Source: Pandoraea vervacti
GTDB lineage: Bacteria > Pseudomonadota > Gammaproteobacteria > Burkholderiales > Burkholderiaceae
Assembly: GCF_000934605.2 (NCBI RefSeq)
Contig: NZ_CP010897.2
Coordinates: 1,860,001 to 1,924,000, forward strand
DNA length: 64,000 nucleotides
Direction: 5' to 3'
The stretch's first letter is position 1. Each line of letters starts with the position of its first letter. The translations under genes and the position numbers were made by a program. The notes below the pieces were generated by a model, which was given only the letters and a program-made list of their open reading frames with translations, did no database searches and was not told the origin of the DNA. Positions 51,662 to 59,781 of the stretch are shown here, piece after piece.

Positions 51662-52117
51662 TCACTGAAGCGCGCGCAACTCCGTGGCGCGTGCGCGAGC
51701 GACCCGCAACCCGTCGGTTCGCAGGCTGAGCGTCGCGGCGTCGGCTTGTTGGGCGGCGTCGGATGCCGAGGTGTACGTCGCGATCGCCGCCTGACGCTCG
51801 CGCCGGAACCGTTCGGTAATCGGAGCGCACTCGGCGGCCGCTTCGTCGGCCAGCCGGATAGGGTCGGGCACCAGGTTGACGTAGCGGGCGACGTGACCGT
51901 AGAGGCAGGTGCGATATTGGTCGGCGGCCGCGTCGGCGGCAGCCAAATGCCGTTCGCGCACGGCTGCGGTGTCCGGGGCCGGCTGACGTGATGCCGATGC
52001 ACCGGACGGGGGCTGAGCGGGCGCGGCGCAACCCACCAGAATCAGGGCGGCAGCGACGCTGCACAGGGCCGGCGCAACATGGCGGGCGCGGGCCAAAATC
52101 GGAAACTTCCGAGTCAT
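51662..52117 (-). CDS. Small Ala-rich lipoprotein of unknown function
   Basis: A 151-residue protein. The signal peptide ends with L-I-L-V-G-C, giving Cys30 as the lipidation site. The mature part is a Pro/Ser linker then Ala/Arg-rich helices with two cysteines (T-C-L-Y-G and E-C-A-P). No family is recognised. It is divergent from phrB with a 133-bp gap. Confidence 0.72.
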   Translation of the reverse strand: MTRKFPILARARHVAPALCSVAAALILVGCAAPAQPPSGASASRQPAPDTAAVRERHLAAADAAADQYRTCLYGHVARYVNLVPDPIRLADEAAAECAPITERFRRERQAAIATYTSASDAAQQADAATLSLRTDGLRVARARATELRALQ

Positions 52118-52250
52118 GAAGTCAGCGAGGCCGATGGCGTAAAGTCCACGATCTCGCTATGGTACGGGATTTGGCGGATTCGTCCTGAATGCCGCGAAGA
52201 TATCTGCGATTTCACCGGATCAAGGCGTGCGAGTGTCGCGCCAATCAGAC

Positions 52251-53747
52251 ATGAGCGAATTTCACAAAGGGCTGGTTTGGCTGCGGCGCGATTTGCGCTG
52301 CTCGGATAACGCGACGCTGGCGCAGGCGCTCGCGTCGTGCGCCGAGGTCTATCCCGTGTTCGTCTTCGACACGACCCTTCTCGACGCGCTTCCACGTGAC
52401 GACCGGCGCGTGGCATTCATTCATGAGAGCGTGAGCGAATTGGCCGAAACGTTTGCCCGGGCGGGCGGCGGGCTTATCGTGCGGCACGGCGACCCGGCTG
52501 TGGAAATTCCCGCGCTGGCGCAAGCGCTTGGCGTGCAGGTGGTCTTTGCCGGGCGGGATTATGAGCCCGATGCGCTCACGCGCGACCGAACCGTCGCACG
52601 AACGCTTGAAGACGCAGACATTGCGTTCGAGACACTCAAGGATCAGGTGATCTTCGACATGAACGAGATCCTGACGGCGCAGGGCGAACCGTACACCGTT
52701 TTCACGCCGTATTCGCGCGCTTGGCTCAAGCAGGTGAGTGCAGTGGACCTCGCACCGCATGGTCGCGAGTCCGATCTGAAGCGCCTGGCCAAACTGCCTC
52801 AGGGGGAAGGCAAGGTCCCGTCCATGGAGGCTCTGGGTTTCGACGTACCCGCCTCGCGCCGGATCGCGATTGCGGCGGGTGAGTCAGGGGCACGTCAGTT
52901 GCTGGAGGATTTTCTGCCGCGCATGTCGCATTATCACGAGCGACGAGATTTCCCCGCCGTGCGCGGGCCGAGCTACCTGTCGGTCCATTTGCGGTTCGGG
53001 ACGGTGTCGATTCGCACGCTCACCCGAGAGGCGCACGCGGCCATGCAACGTGGCGGCGACGCCGGAAATGGCGCGAGAACGTGGCTGAACGAACTGATCT
53101 GGCGGGAGTTCTATTTCATGATCCTGCACCATCATCCGCGAGTTGTCGGCAACGCGTTCAAGCCCGCCTACGACGCGATCGAATGGGCGTCGGGCAAGAC
53201 GGCGGATGAGAATTTCCAGGCGTGGTGCGAGGGGCGGACCGGCTATCCGTTGGTCGACGCCGCGATGCGCCAGATCAATCAGACCGGCTACATGCACAAC
53301 CGGCTGCGAATGGTGGTTGCCAGCTTTCTGGTCAAGGACCTGGGCATCGACTGGCGTCGCGGAGAGGCGTACTTCGCGCGTCAACTGAACGACTTCGATC
53401 TGGCGGCGAATAACGGGGGGTGGCAATGGGCGGCGTCCACGGGGTGTGACGCACAGCCCTATTTCCGTATCTTCAACCCGGTCACGCAGTCGGAAAAGTT
53501 CGACCCGCAGGGGCGCTTCATCCGAAAGTACGTGCCGGAACTGGCTCATTTGCCGGACAAGGCGATTCATGCGCCGTGGCGTGCGGATGCGCTGACGCTG
53601 ACCGAAGCCAATGTGACCCTGGGCCGTGAGTATCCGCAGCCGCTGGTCGCCCACGACGTGGCGCGCAAGGAAACGCTGGCCCGATACGCGGTGGTGAAGA
53701 TGCCTGGGGTGTCCGGCAGGCCGGACGACGACGCTTTGGGCCATTGA
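52251..53747 (+). CDS. phrB: Deoxyribodipyrimidine photolyase
   Basis: A 498-residue light-dependent DNA repair enzyme. The N-terminal alpha/beta antenna domain starts G-L-V-W-L-R-R-D-L-R. The FAD domain includes W-R-E-F-Y-F-M, G-Y-P-L-V-D-A-A-M-R, H-N-R-L-R-M, D-F-D-L-A-A-N-N-G-G-W-Q-W and S-T-G-C-D-A-Q-P-Y-F-R-I. This is the class I CPD photolyase pattern. The ATG at 52251 gives the standard N-terminus; a GTG at 52227 is open. The helper chromophore is not assignable. Confidence 0.94.
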   Translation: MSEFHKGLVWLRRDLRCSDNATLAQALASCAEVYPVFVFDTTLLDALPRDDRRVAFIHESVSELAETFARAGGGLIVRHGDPAVEIPALAQALGVQVVFAGRDYEPDALTRDRTVARTLEDADIAFETLKDQVIFDMNEILTAQGEPYTVFTPYSRAWLKQVSAVDLAPHGRESDLKRLAKLPQGEGKVPSMEALGFDVPASRRIAIAAGESGARQLLEDFLPRMSHYHERRDFPAVRGPSYLSVHLRFGTVSIRTLTREAHAAMQRGGDAGNGARTWLNELIWREFYFMILHHHPRVVGNAFKPAYDAIEWASGKTADENFQAWCEGRTGYPLVDAAMRQINQTGYMHNRLRMVVASFLVKDLGIDWRRGEAYFARQLNDFDLAANNGGWQWAASTGCDAQPYFRIFNPVTQSEKFDPQGRFIRKYVPELAHLPDKAIHAPWRADALTLTEANVTLGREYPQPLVAHDVARKETLARYAVVKMPGVSGRPDDDALGH

Positions 53748-53915
53748 GTTTGCGCAAGCTTCCGCGGGGCGGCCGGGCAAAAGCAGGGGCGGCGGTCCGC
53801 GGGCTAGCGCGAACGGCGTTGATCCGGGGAATCGCGGGCGATTGACGCCTGTCGATCCGGTCACGGCGATTCGCGTGCCGTGATCCGTCGCTGGGACCCG
53901 ACGCCGTTTTCTGTC

Positions 53916-53967
53916 GCATTTGTCCACCACGTTCATCCGGCGCATTCATCCGCCGCGTTCATCCGTG
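53916..53967. repeat. 13-bp tandem array, 4 units
   Basis: Units: GCATTTGTCCACC, ACGTTCATCCGGC, GCATTCATCCGCC and GCGTTCATCCGTG. The TTCATCCG core is conserved in the last three. It lies 169 bp after the phrB stop. Confidence 0.8.
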
Positions 53968-54217
53968 TATACCCCCGTCAACTTTTTCCGGAATCAGCCG
54001 TTGATACGCTTATGGCACGCAAGAGGCCTGGGCTTCGATATCGGTTCGCAACGTCGGGGGGCGTTAGTGGGCGTCAGGGAGGAAGCAGTACAACAATAGA
54101 TGTGCTCAAAATGCTCGGATACGAGCAAAGGGCAGGCCAAAACCACACGGGGAAGCTGGAGAGAATCCTTCGCCGCGCAGACGGCAGCTTCGAACCACGG
54201 GGTTCGCGTTGAGCGAG

Positions 54218-54249
54218 TGCCCGGAACTGAGCGTTCCGGGCATTTTTTT
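54218..54249 (+). terminator. Strong plus-strand terminator
   Basis: TGCCCGGAAC-TGAGC-GTTCCGGGCA followed by seven T residues. It ends a plus-strand transcript that begins in phrB or in the gap after it, and abuts the 3' end of the convergent urea transporter gene. Confidence 0.9.
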
Positions 54250-54256
54250 GGGTTTT

Positions 54257-55234
54257 TTATGGCCGGACGGTCTGCCCGGGCGCTTTCGTCAACATCAATA
54301 CGGTCCAGACGGCGAGATTGAACGGGAGCGTGAAATACGGCCATCCCGACGGCTCAAGCCAATGCCCCAGCACAACGCAGATCATTGCCGCCAGCGCAGC
54401 GCCGACCAGACGCACGTTGGGACGTCGTCCGAAAACGCCCAATCCAAGGGCTGCGAGAAATGCGTTGACCCCGATACCGCCGGCCTGCGACGCGAGTGCG
54501 GGCCAGACAGTGGTCAACAGGCTGAAAATCGCCCAGATCGCCGTGCCGGAGGCCAGCGCCCATAGGGTGGCGCGCGCGTTCCATAGCGCGAGCAGATACC
54601 AGGTCAGCAGTCCCAGCACGAACGGTGCAATGAAGACGACTTGCCCCACTGAACAGAAGACGAAACCCGGCCCGCCGGCGTCGCAGCCCGGGGCCCCGTG
54701 CCGCGGTGTGAGGTGCAGCCAGGATTGCAGGGCCCACGAAAGGGTCATGACAGCGACGAACGGTCCGGTCAGCGCCGGTACCCGGTAACGGGTCAGTGCC
54801 GCCGTCAGCACGACGCTCATCCCGACGCAAACGGCTAGCCAGGCGGTAAAGGTCTCATCAGGTTGCCACAAGGCGGCGAAGGCCACGCCCGTCAAAGCCG
54901 CGTTGTAACCTAATAACCCCGACCGACGTTGCGCGGGAGCGAGCCGCAGGGCGATGGCGCACGCCGATCCGGCAATGCTTGCGGCGAAGCCTGTCAACGC
55001 GGCAGGCAGGTCGGCCAGGGCAACGACTGCCAACAGCAGGACTCCCATGCCCGCCGACGGTACGAAATAGATCTGCGCAAAGCTCGCGGTCGTTGCCCTC
55101 AGCTCGGCGAGCAGCCAGCGGCGTTTATGTATCAGCCAGCGGCGCTCGCGGGTCAATGACGCAAGGGCGCTCGCTCCGGGCGATGCGGCGGTGCTCGGTG
55201 TGGCGGGGACGGTGCGCGAGTGAGACTGGGGCAT
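54257..55234 (-). CDS. Urea transporter (UT family)
   Basis: About 325 residues with ten or so membrane helices. The signatures G-L-L-G-Y-N-A-A-L-T-G and L-P-F-N-L-A are those of bacterial and animal urea channels, along with L-P-A-A-L-T-G-F near the N-terminal half. It likely passes urea across the inner membrane. No urease genes are in the window. A TTG at 55261 would add nine residues; neither start has a clear ribosome site. The N-terminal 25 residues are Ser/Pro/Ala-rich. Confidence 0.82.
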   Translation of the reverse strand: MPQSHSRTVPATPSTAASPGASALASLTRERRWLIHKRRWLLAELRATTASFAQIYFVPSAGMGVLLLAVVALADLPAALTGFAASIAGSACAIALRLAPAQRRSGLLGYNAALTGVAFAALWQPDETFTAWLAVCVGMSVVLTAALTRYRVPALTGPFVAVMTLSWALQSWLHLTPRHGAPGCDAGGPGFVFCSVGQVVFIAPFVLGLLTWYLLALWNARATLWALASGTAIWAIFSLLTTVWPALASQAGGIGVNAFLAALGLGVFGRRPNVRLVGAALAAMICVVLGHWLEPSGWPYFTLPFNLAVWTVLMLTKAPGQTVRP

Positions 55235-55539
55235 GGGCGGTGGCAGCGGCGAGGCGCGCAATGTAGCGCATTAAAGCGCAACGACACGGAACGTCAAACG
55301 GGAATGGCGCTCGCGGGCCAACGTCGCGCACATCATCGATGAGGCGCTGAATGACGCACCGGGCCGGGAGCGTTGGAGGCGAGCTTACGCCGAACGGTTT
55401 CAGCCGGGCTCGCCGGCGTCTTATAGTCGGTATTTGCCACAAGGCCGTGCTCGCTCGCAAGGCGCGCCTTGTGCGCCGGAAAAACAAAACCCGCGCACTG
55501 AGGCGCGGGTTTCGTGCGATGACGCGCGGATGTGGCGGC
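55235..55539. other. 305-bp gap between urea transporter and glnS
   Basis: The glnS terminator lies at 55479-55510. A GCGCAA/GCGCATT-type repeat with ten-base spacing lies near 55256-55286. No gene is supported; the urea transporter promoter must lie here. Confidence 0.4.
55479..55510 (-). terminator. Rho-independent terminator of glnS
   Basis: On the minus strand ACCCGCGC-CTCAGT-GCGCGGGT is followed by TTTGTTTTT, about 30 bp past the glnS stop. Confidence 0.85.
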
Positions 55540-57258
55540 TTACTTGCCGCCCCCCTTGGCGGGCTTCACGGCCCAGCTGTCCTTGAGCGAAACGATGCGG
55601 TTGAACACCGGCTTGCCCGGCACTGAGTCGTGACGGTCGGCAACGAAGTAGCCGTGGCGCTCGAACTGTACGCGGTCTTCCGGTGCGAAATTCAGCATGC
55701 CCGGTTCGACATAGGCTTGCGTGACTCGCTTGGCGTTCGGATTGATGGCGTCGAGGAAATTCTTGTCGCCGGCATCCGGATTCGGATCGAGGAACAGGCG
55801 GTCGTAAATACGCACTTCCGCAGCCAGCGCGTGCGGTGCGCTCACCCAGTGGATGTTGCCCTTGACCTTGTAGTTGTCGGCGCCCGGCGTGCCCGAGCGG
55901 CTGTCTTCGAAGTAATTGCAGTGCACGGCAGTGACGTTGCCGTCAGCATCGGTGTCGAAGCCCGTGCATTCCACAACGTAACCGTAGCGCAGGCGCACCT
56001 TGTTGCCGGGGAACAGGCGGAAGAAGCCCTTGACCGGCTCGGCCTGAAAGTCTTCGCGTTCGATCCACAGTTCCCGCGAAATCGGGAACGTACGCATGCC
56101 GCGCTCAGGGAAATGCGGATGGACCGGTGCCTGACAATCTTCCTGCTTTCCTTCCGGATAGTTGTCGATGATGAGCTTGAGCGGATCGAGCACGGCGGTT
56201 GCACGCGGCGCCTTCGGGTCGAGGTCGTCGCGCAGTGCCTGCTCGAGAATGCTCATGTCGATCCACGAGGCCGACTTGGCCACGCCGATGCGCTCGCAGA
56301 ACAACTGGAGGCTTTCGGGCGAAAATCCGCGGCGGCGCAGGCCGACCAGCGTCGGCATGCGCGGGTCGTCCCAGCCGTCGACGTGCTTCTCATCGACCAG
56401 TTGACGCAGCTTGCGCTTGCTCGTAATCGCGTAGGTCAGTTGCAGACGGGCGAATTCGATCTGTTGCGGCGTCGGACGAGTGAACATGCCGGCGTCCGCG
56501 AGTTCACCGAGCACCCAGTCGTAGAACGGGCGCTGATCTTCGAACTCCAGCGTGCACAGGCTGTGCGTGATGTTCTCGATGGCGTCTTCGAGCGGGTGCG
56601 CGTACGTGTACATCGGGTAAATGCACCACGCGTCGCCCGTACGATGGTGATGGGCGTGACGGATACGGTAAATGGCCGGGTCGCGCAGATTGATGTTCGG
56701 CGAGGCCATGTCGATCTTGGCGCGCAGGACGTGTGTGCCGTCGGCGAACTCACCGGCGCGCATGCGGCGAAAGAGATCCAGATTTTCCTCGACCGTACGG
56801 TTCCGGAACGGCGAATCCTTGCCCGGCTCGACCAGCGTGCCGCGATTGGTTCGCATGTCTTCGGCGCTTTGGCTGTCGACGTATGCCTTGCCGCGCTGGA
56901 TCAGAATTTCGGCAGCCTGATAGAGCTGTTCGAAATAGTCGCTGGCGAAATAGAGATGTTCCTTCTGCGGCGTTTGATAGCTGAAACCGAGCCACTTGAC
57001 CATGTCGATGATCGAGTCGACGTATTCGGTTTCTTCCTTTTCGGGGTTCGTATCGTCAAAGCGCAGATGGCACACGCCGTCGTAATCGCGCGCGATGCCG
57101 AAATTCACGCAGATGGCCTTTGCGTGACCGATGTGCAGATAACCGTTCGGCTCCGGCGGGAAGCGCGTTTCGACGCGCTGGCCCCATTTGCCCGAGCGGT
57201 TGTCCTCGTCAATGATGTTGCGGATGAAATTGGATGCCGCGTTCAGCTCTGTGCTCAT
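55540..57258 (-). CDS. glnS: Glutaminyl-tRNA synthetase
   Basis: A 572-residue class I synthetase that charges tRNA-Gln. The HIGH motif is at residues 42-45 in P-P-E-P-N-G-Y-L-H-I-G-H-A-K. The second class I motif is T-S-K-R-K-L, in the place of the KMSKS loop. The C-terminal anticodon-binding barrels are complete. The ATG at 57258 gives the usual start S-T-E-L-N-A-A-S-N-F-I; the frame is open to 57333. Confidence 0.97.
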   Translation of the reverse strand: MSTELNAASNFIRNIIDEDNRSGKWGQRVETRFPPEPNGYLHIGHAKAICVNFGIARDYDGVCHLRFDDTNPEKEETEYVDSIIDMVKWLGFSYQTPQKEHLYFASDYFEQLYQAAEILIQRGKAYVDSQSAEDMRTNRGTLVEPGKDSPFRNRTVEENLDLFRRMRAGEFADGTHVLRAKIDMASPNINLRDPAIYRIRHAHHHRTGDAWCIYPMYTYAHPLEDAIENITHSLCTLEFEDQRPFYDWVLGELADAGMFTRPTPQQIEFARLQLTYAITSKRKLRQLVDEKHVDGWDDPRMPTLVGLRRRGFSPESLQLFCERIGVAKSASWIDMSILEQALRDDLDPKAPRATAVLDPLKLIIDNYPEGKQEDCQAPVHPHFPERGMRTFPISRELWIEREDFQAEPVKGFFRLFPGNKVRLRYGYVVECTGFDTDADGNVTAVHCNYFEDSRSGTPGADNYKVKGNIHWVSAPHALAAEVRIYDRLFLDPNPDAGDKNFLDAINPNAKRVTQAYVEPGMLNFAPEDRVQFERHGYFVADRHDSVPGKPVFNRIVSLKDSWAVKPAKGGGK

Positions 57259-57370
57259 GCCTGTCCAGTGTTCGGAGTTTGGCGAATATTCTACCGTACC
57301 GCATTGCACCACGGGCGAGCGTCGACGCGGCATCAGGTCGTGATGCCGGTCCCAAGCCCATGTCGAGCCT

Positions 57371-57571
57371 TCAGGTCGTTTGAACCGAGGTCCGCTGACT
57401 AGGCCAGTTGGCGTAGGAAAGGAGCCACAGGGAAATGATGTTGACGATCGGAATGAAGACCAGCACGGTAAGCCACGGCGAATAGCCGAGCCGGGTCAGA
57501 ATGCGCCACACCGGTACGCCGACGAGGACGATGCTCACGAGGAGTGCGAGAAAGCTGGATGTGTTAGCCAT
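57371..57571 (-). CDS. Small two-helix membrane protein
   Basis: A 66-residue protein with two hydrophobic helices (about 8-25 and 32-52) and a hydrophilic tail. GGGAGGTGTCC precedes the ATG at 57571; the longer frame to 57730 has no such support. The family is not recognised. It is divergent from the membrane protein at 57729. Confidence 0.75.
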   Translation of the reverse strand: MANTSSFLALLVSIVLVGVPVWRILTRLGYSPWLTVLVFIPIVNIISLWLLSYANWPSQRTSVQTT

Positions 57572-57728
57572 AGGACACCTCCCTGAAGACCCCGCCCGAT
57601 GCGAGGCATACCGGCAAGTATAGGAATACGGGCGTCCCGACCACAGACGTTTCCCGGATTGTGTCCTATGCTGGAGACACTGCCGGTCGTGCCGGCGGCT
57701 CTGTGAGGCACCCTCAACGGAGGAGATC

Positions 57729-58244
57729 ATGGAACTGCATCTCAGCTCCCACCGCTATACGCACCGCTCGCCGGACTGGGCCGCGGCTGCCGTTGCCGGC
57801 TTTGTGGCCTGCGCCTTCTTTTCTGCCGTGGAAATGCTCATGGTGCTGCTCGTCACGGGGCAGAGCCCATGGGTGCCGCCCCGAATGGTCGCGGCCATTG
57901 TCTTCGGACCGGGCATTCTGAATCAGCCCGCCACGTTCGACGTGTCGATCGTGGCCATGGCGTTGCTGGTCCATGCCGCGATCGGCGTGGTACTTGGCAT
58001 CGTTCTGGGGGCGATCATTGCGCCATTCCGGCTGGATTCGGACATCGTGACCGTGTCGATCGCCGGTGGCGTTTTCGGTTTGGTCGTGTACATCGTGAAC
58101 TTCTACGTCATGACGCAGATTTTCCCGTGGTTCATGGAGTCCCGGGGCTGGGCGATGTTGGCCGGACACCTCATTTTTGGCGCGTTCGCGGGCTACATGT
58201 ACTGGGTGTTGCGCCAAATGGACGACGCGGGCGCACCGACGTGA
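57729..58244 (+). CDS. Conserved four-helix membrane protein of unknown function
   Basis: A 171-residue protein with four membrane helices. The segment G-Q-S-P-W-V-P-P-R-M-V-A-A-I-V follows the first. Similar proteins in Burkholderiaceae are often mislabelled sodium:proline symporters, but the protein is much too short for that family. GGAGG precedes the ATG closely. It is divergent from the 66-residue membrane protein. Confidence 0.78.
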   Translation: MELHLSSHRYTHRSPDWAAAAVAGFVACAFFSAVEMLMVLLVTGQSPWVPPRMVAAIVFGPGILNQPATFDVSIVAMALLVHAAIGVVLGIVLGAIIAPFRLDSDIVTVSIAGGVFGLVVYIVNFYVMTQIFPWFMESRGWAMLAGHLIFGAFAGYMYWVLRQMDDAGAPT

Positions 58245-58840
58245 GTGGACGGCGCCGGCGTGGCGACGCAGCATGAAGGACGTCGCGTGGTGGCGACGTA
58301 AGCGGGCGAGCGGTGGCGGGGCGACGCACCTTGGTGCAAGCGTCTCGCTTTTCTGCTATTATTCGCCAACTGCATTCATCTGTCCGTCAACTTCGGGCCT
58401 CGTGAGTGCAGTCACGTGACAAAAATCGCCCGGTAGTCAATGTCTCGGGTGTGAGTCAACGTGTGGCGCGAAAATCACTACAGATGTGCCGCACGACGTA
58501 TGTTGGCAATAGGCCAATGGGAACGCTACAACGTTCTTCCGCCGCCGTTACGAACGAACGGTTGGCTTCATTCCCCGAACAGGAAGTTGCATCTCAGAGC
58601 ACCCGTATTGCGCTTTGCTTGGCGCGATGTCGGTGCGCACGCGGTCTTGCGCCGCGTACCACGTTCCGCAGACCGGTTTGTCGCATGTCAGTCACGTCCA
58701 TGTCGCGTAACTGACACATTTGATAGCTACGCTGCGTGCACTTCACGGAAACATTTGTGCAACTTTGCACTCTCAACACCGTAAGCCGATTCGAGAGGGA
58801 TAGTTATTAGTCATATTTTTGCAGTAAAGAAGGATACAAA
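58245..58840. other. 596-bp noncoding stretch before the 77-residue orphan
   Basis: No frame with a ribosome site or family match. It contains the palindrome GTCACGTGAC (58411-58420) and a perfect inverted repeat TGTCAGT-N17-ACTGACA (58686-58716). The last 100 bp is AT-richer and should hold the promoter of the small gene. The length suggests a long leader or an unseen RNA. Confidence 0.45.
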
Positions 58841-59074
58841 ATGAAAACATCGCAATATCAGGAATTCCAGTACAGCGTCCATGCTGTCGAGCGAGACAAC
58901 GCCCGTTGGGACGCGTTCTACGAGATTCACCGCCCGACGCATCAGGGCCTGGAAAAAGTCGGGGCCTACCAGGTGCAAAGCGCCTACGGCTTCGCCACAC
59001 AAGGTAACGCCCTCGACGACGCCGAGCGCAACGCGCGTGCCGACATCGAGCAAGGCATCGTCTACTACCAGTAA
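58841..59074 (+). CDS. Conserved 77-residue protein of unknown function
   Basis: A small soluble protein with no signal or membrane helix. AAGAAGGATAC precedes the ATG. It is rich in aromatic and acidic residues (Q-E-F-Q-Y-S-V-H-A-V-E-R-D and A-R-A-D-I-E-Q-G-I-V-Y-Y-Q). I do not recognise a characterised family. The good ribosome site and long leader suggest it is expressed, perhaps in a regulated way. Confidence 0.78.
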   Translation: MKTSQYQEFQYSVHAVERDNARWDAFYEIHRPTHQGLEKVGAYQVQSAYGFATQGNALDDAERNARADIEQGIVYYQ

Positions 59075-59217
59075 GTCCGACGCGCGATCCTCGCTCGTCG
59101 CGTTGCTTCCCCCATGACTTCATGTGCGCGATCCCGGCATCGTCGCTTTGCGACGGTGCTATAGTCCCGCCTTTCGTCGTGCGGCAATGCCGCACCGCAA
59201 AGGCTGGAGATTCGCTA

Positions 59218-59691
59218 ATGGAATGGATGTGCAAGACGTTCGACGAACTGGGCAGTGCGCTGCTCTATCGCATCCTGGCCGCACGCAATGCGGTGTTCGT
59301 CGTCGAGCAACAATGTCCCTATCAGGACATCGACGGGCGCGATCTGCATAGCCTGCATCTCGTCGCACAAGTCGCGGCGCACGCGTCGAGTGTGCCGCAG
59401 ATTGCTGCTTATCTGCGCTTGTTGCCGCCCGGACTGGCGTATGAAGAAGCATCGATCGGACGCGTGATCACCGCGTCGTCCCACCGAGGTACCGGACTGG
59501 GCCGCGAATTGCTCGCGCGAGCAGTTGCGATTGCCGAAGTCCAGTGGCCGCACGTCGCGCTGCGTATTGGCGCTCAGGCGCATCTGGAAGCCTTTTACGG
59601 CAGCTTCGGCTTCGTCAAGGCAAGCGAGCCGTACGACGAAGACGGCATCCTGCACATCGAAATGGTGCGTGCGCCGGCGCCGGCACAGTGA
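59218..59691 (+). CDS. GNAT-family N-acetyltransferase (ElaA-like)
   Basis: A 157-residue acetyltransferase. The N-terminal pattern L-L-Y-R-I-L-A-A-R-N-A-V-F-V-V-E-Q-Q-C-P-Y is ElaA-like. The acetyl-CoA loop is S-S-H-R-G-T-G-L-G-R-E-L-L. The C-terminal F-Y-G-S-F-G-F is the usual GNAT end. The substrate is unknown. GGAG precedes the ATG at 59218. Confidence 0.86.
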   Translation: MEWMCKTFDELGSALLYRILAARNAVFVVEQQCPYQDIDGRDLHSLHLVAQVAAHASSVPQIAAYLRLLPPGLAYEEASIGRVITASSHRGTGLGRELLARAVAIAEVQWPHVALRIGAQAHLEAFYGSFGFVKASEPYDEDGILHIEMVRAPAPAQ

Positions 59692-59781
59692 TACTGTCGC
59701 CGAAGTTCACCGCAATATCGGCCGGGCCGTCGCGCCCGGCACTACAATACCTCTCATCGTAGTTCACGCGTTCCCCGACAC

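Larger units (their letters stand above)
53748..54256. other. 509-bp gap after phrB with a 13-bp array and a terminator-ended stretch
   Basis: After phrB there is no supported gene. A 13-bp array lies at 53916-53967, then about 250 bp ending in a strong plus-strand terminator (54218-54249). The stretch in between contains a plus-strand frame of 66 codons from 54012 that ends 6 bases before the terminator stem. It has no ribosome site or recognisable family, so a small RNA or a long phrB 3' UTR is equally likely. Confidence 0.45.

Noticed and set aside
53994..54344. Minus-strand 116-codon frame across the phrB gap
   Set aside because: It crosses the urea transporter 3' end and the plus-strand terminator and has no family resemblance.
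55630..57402. 590-codon plus-strand frame opposite glnS
   Set aside because: glnS is unmistakable; the opposite frame is a shadow.
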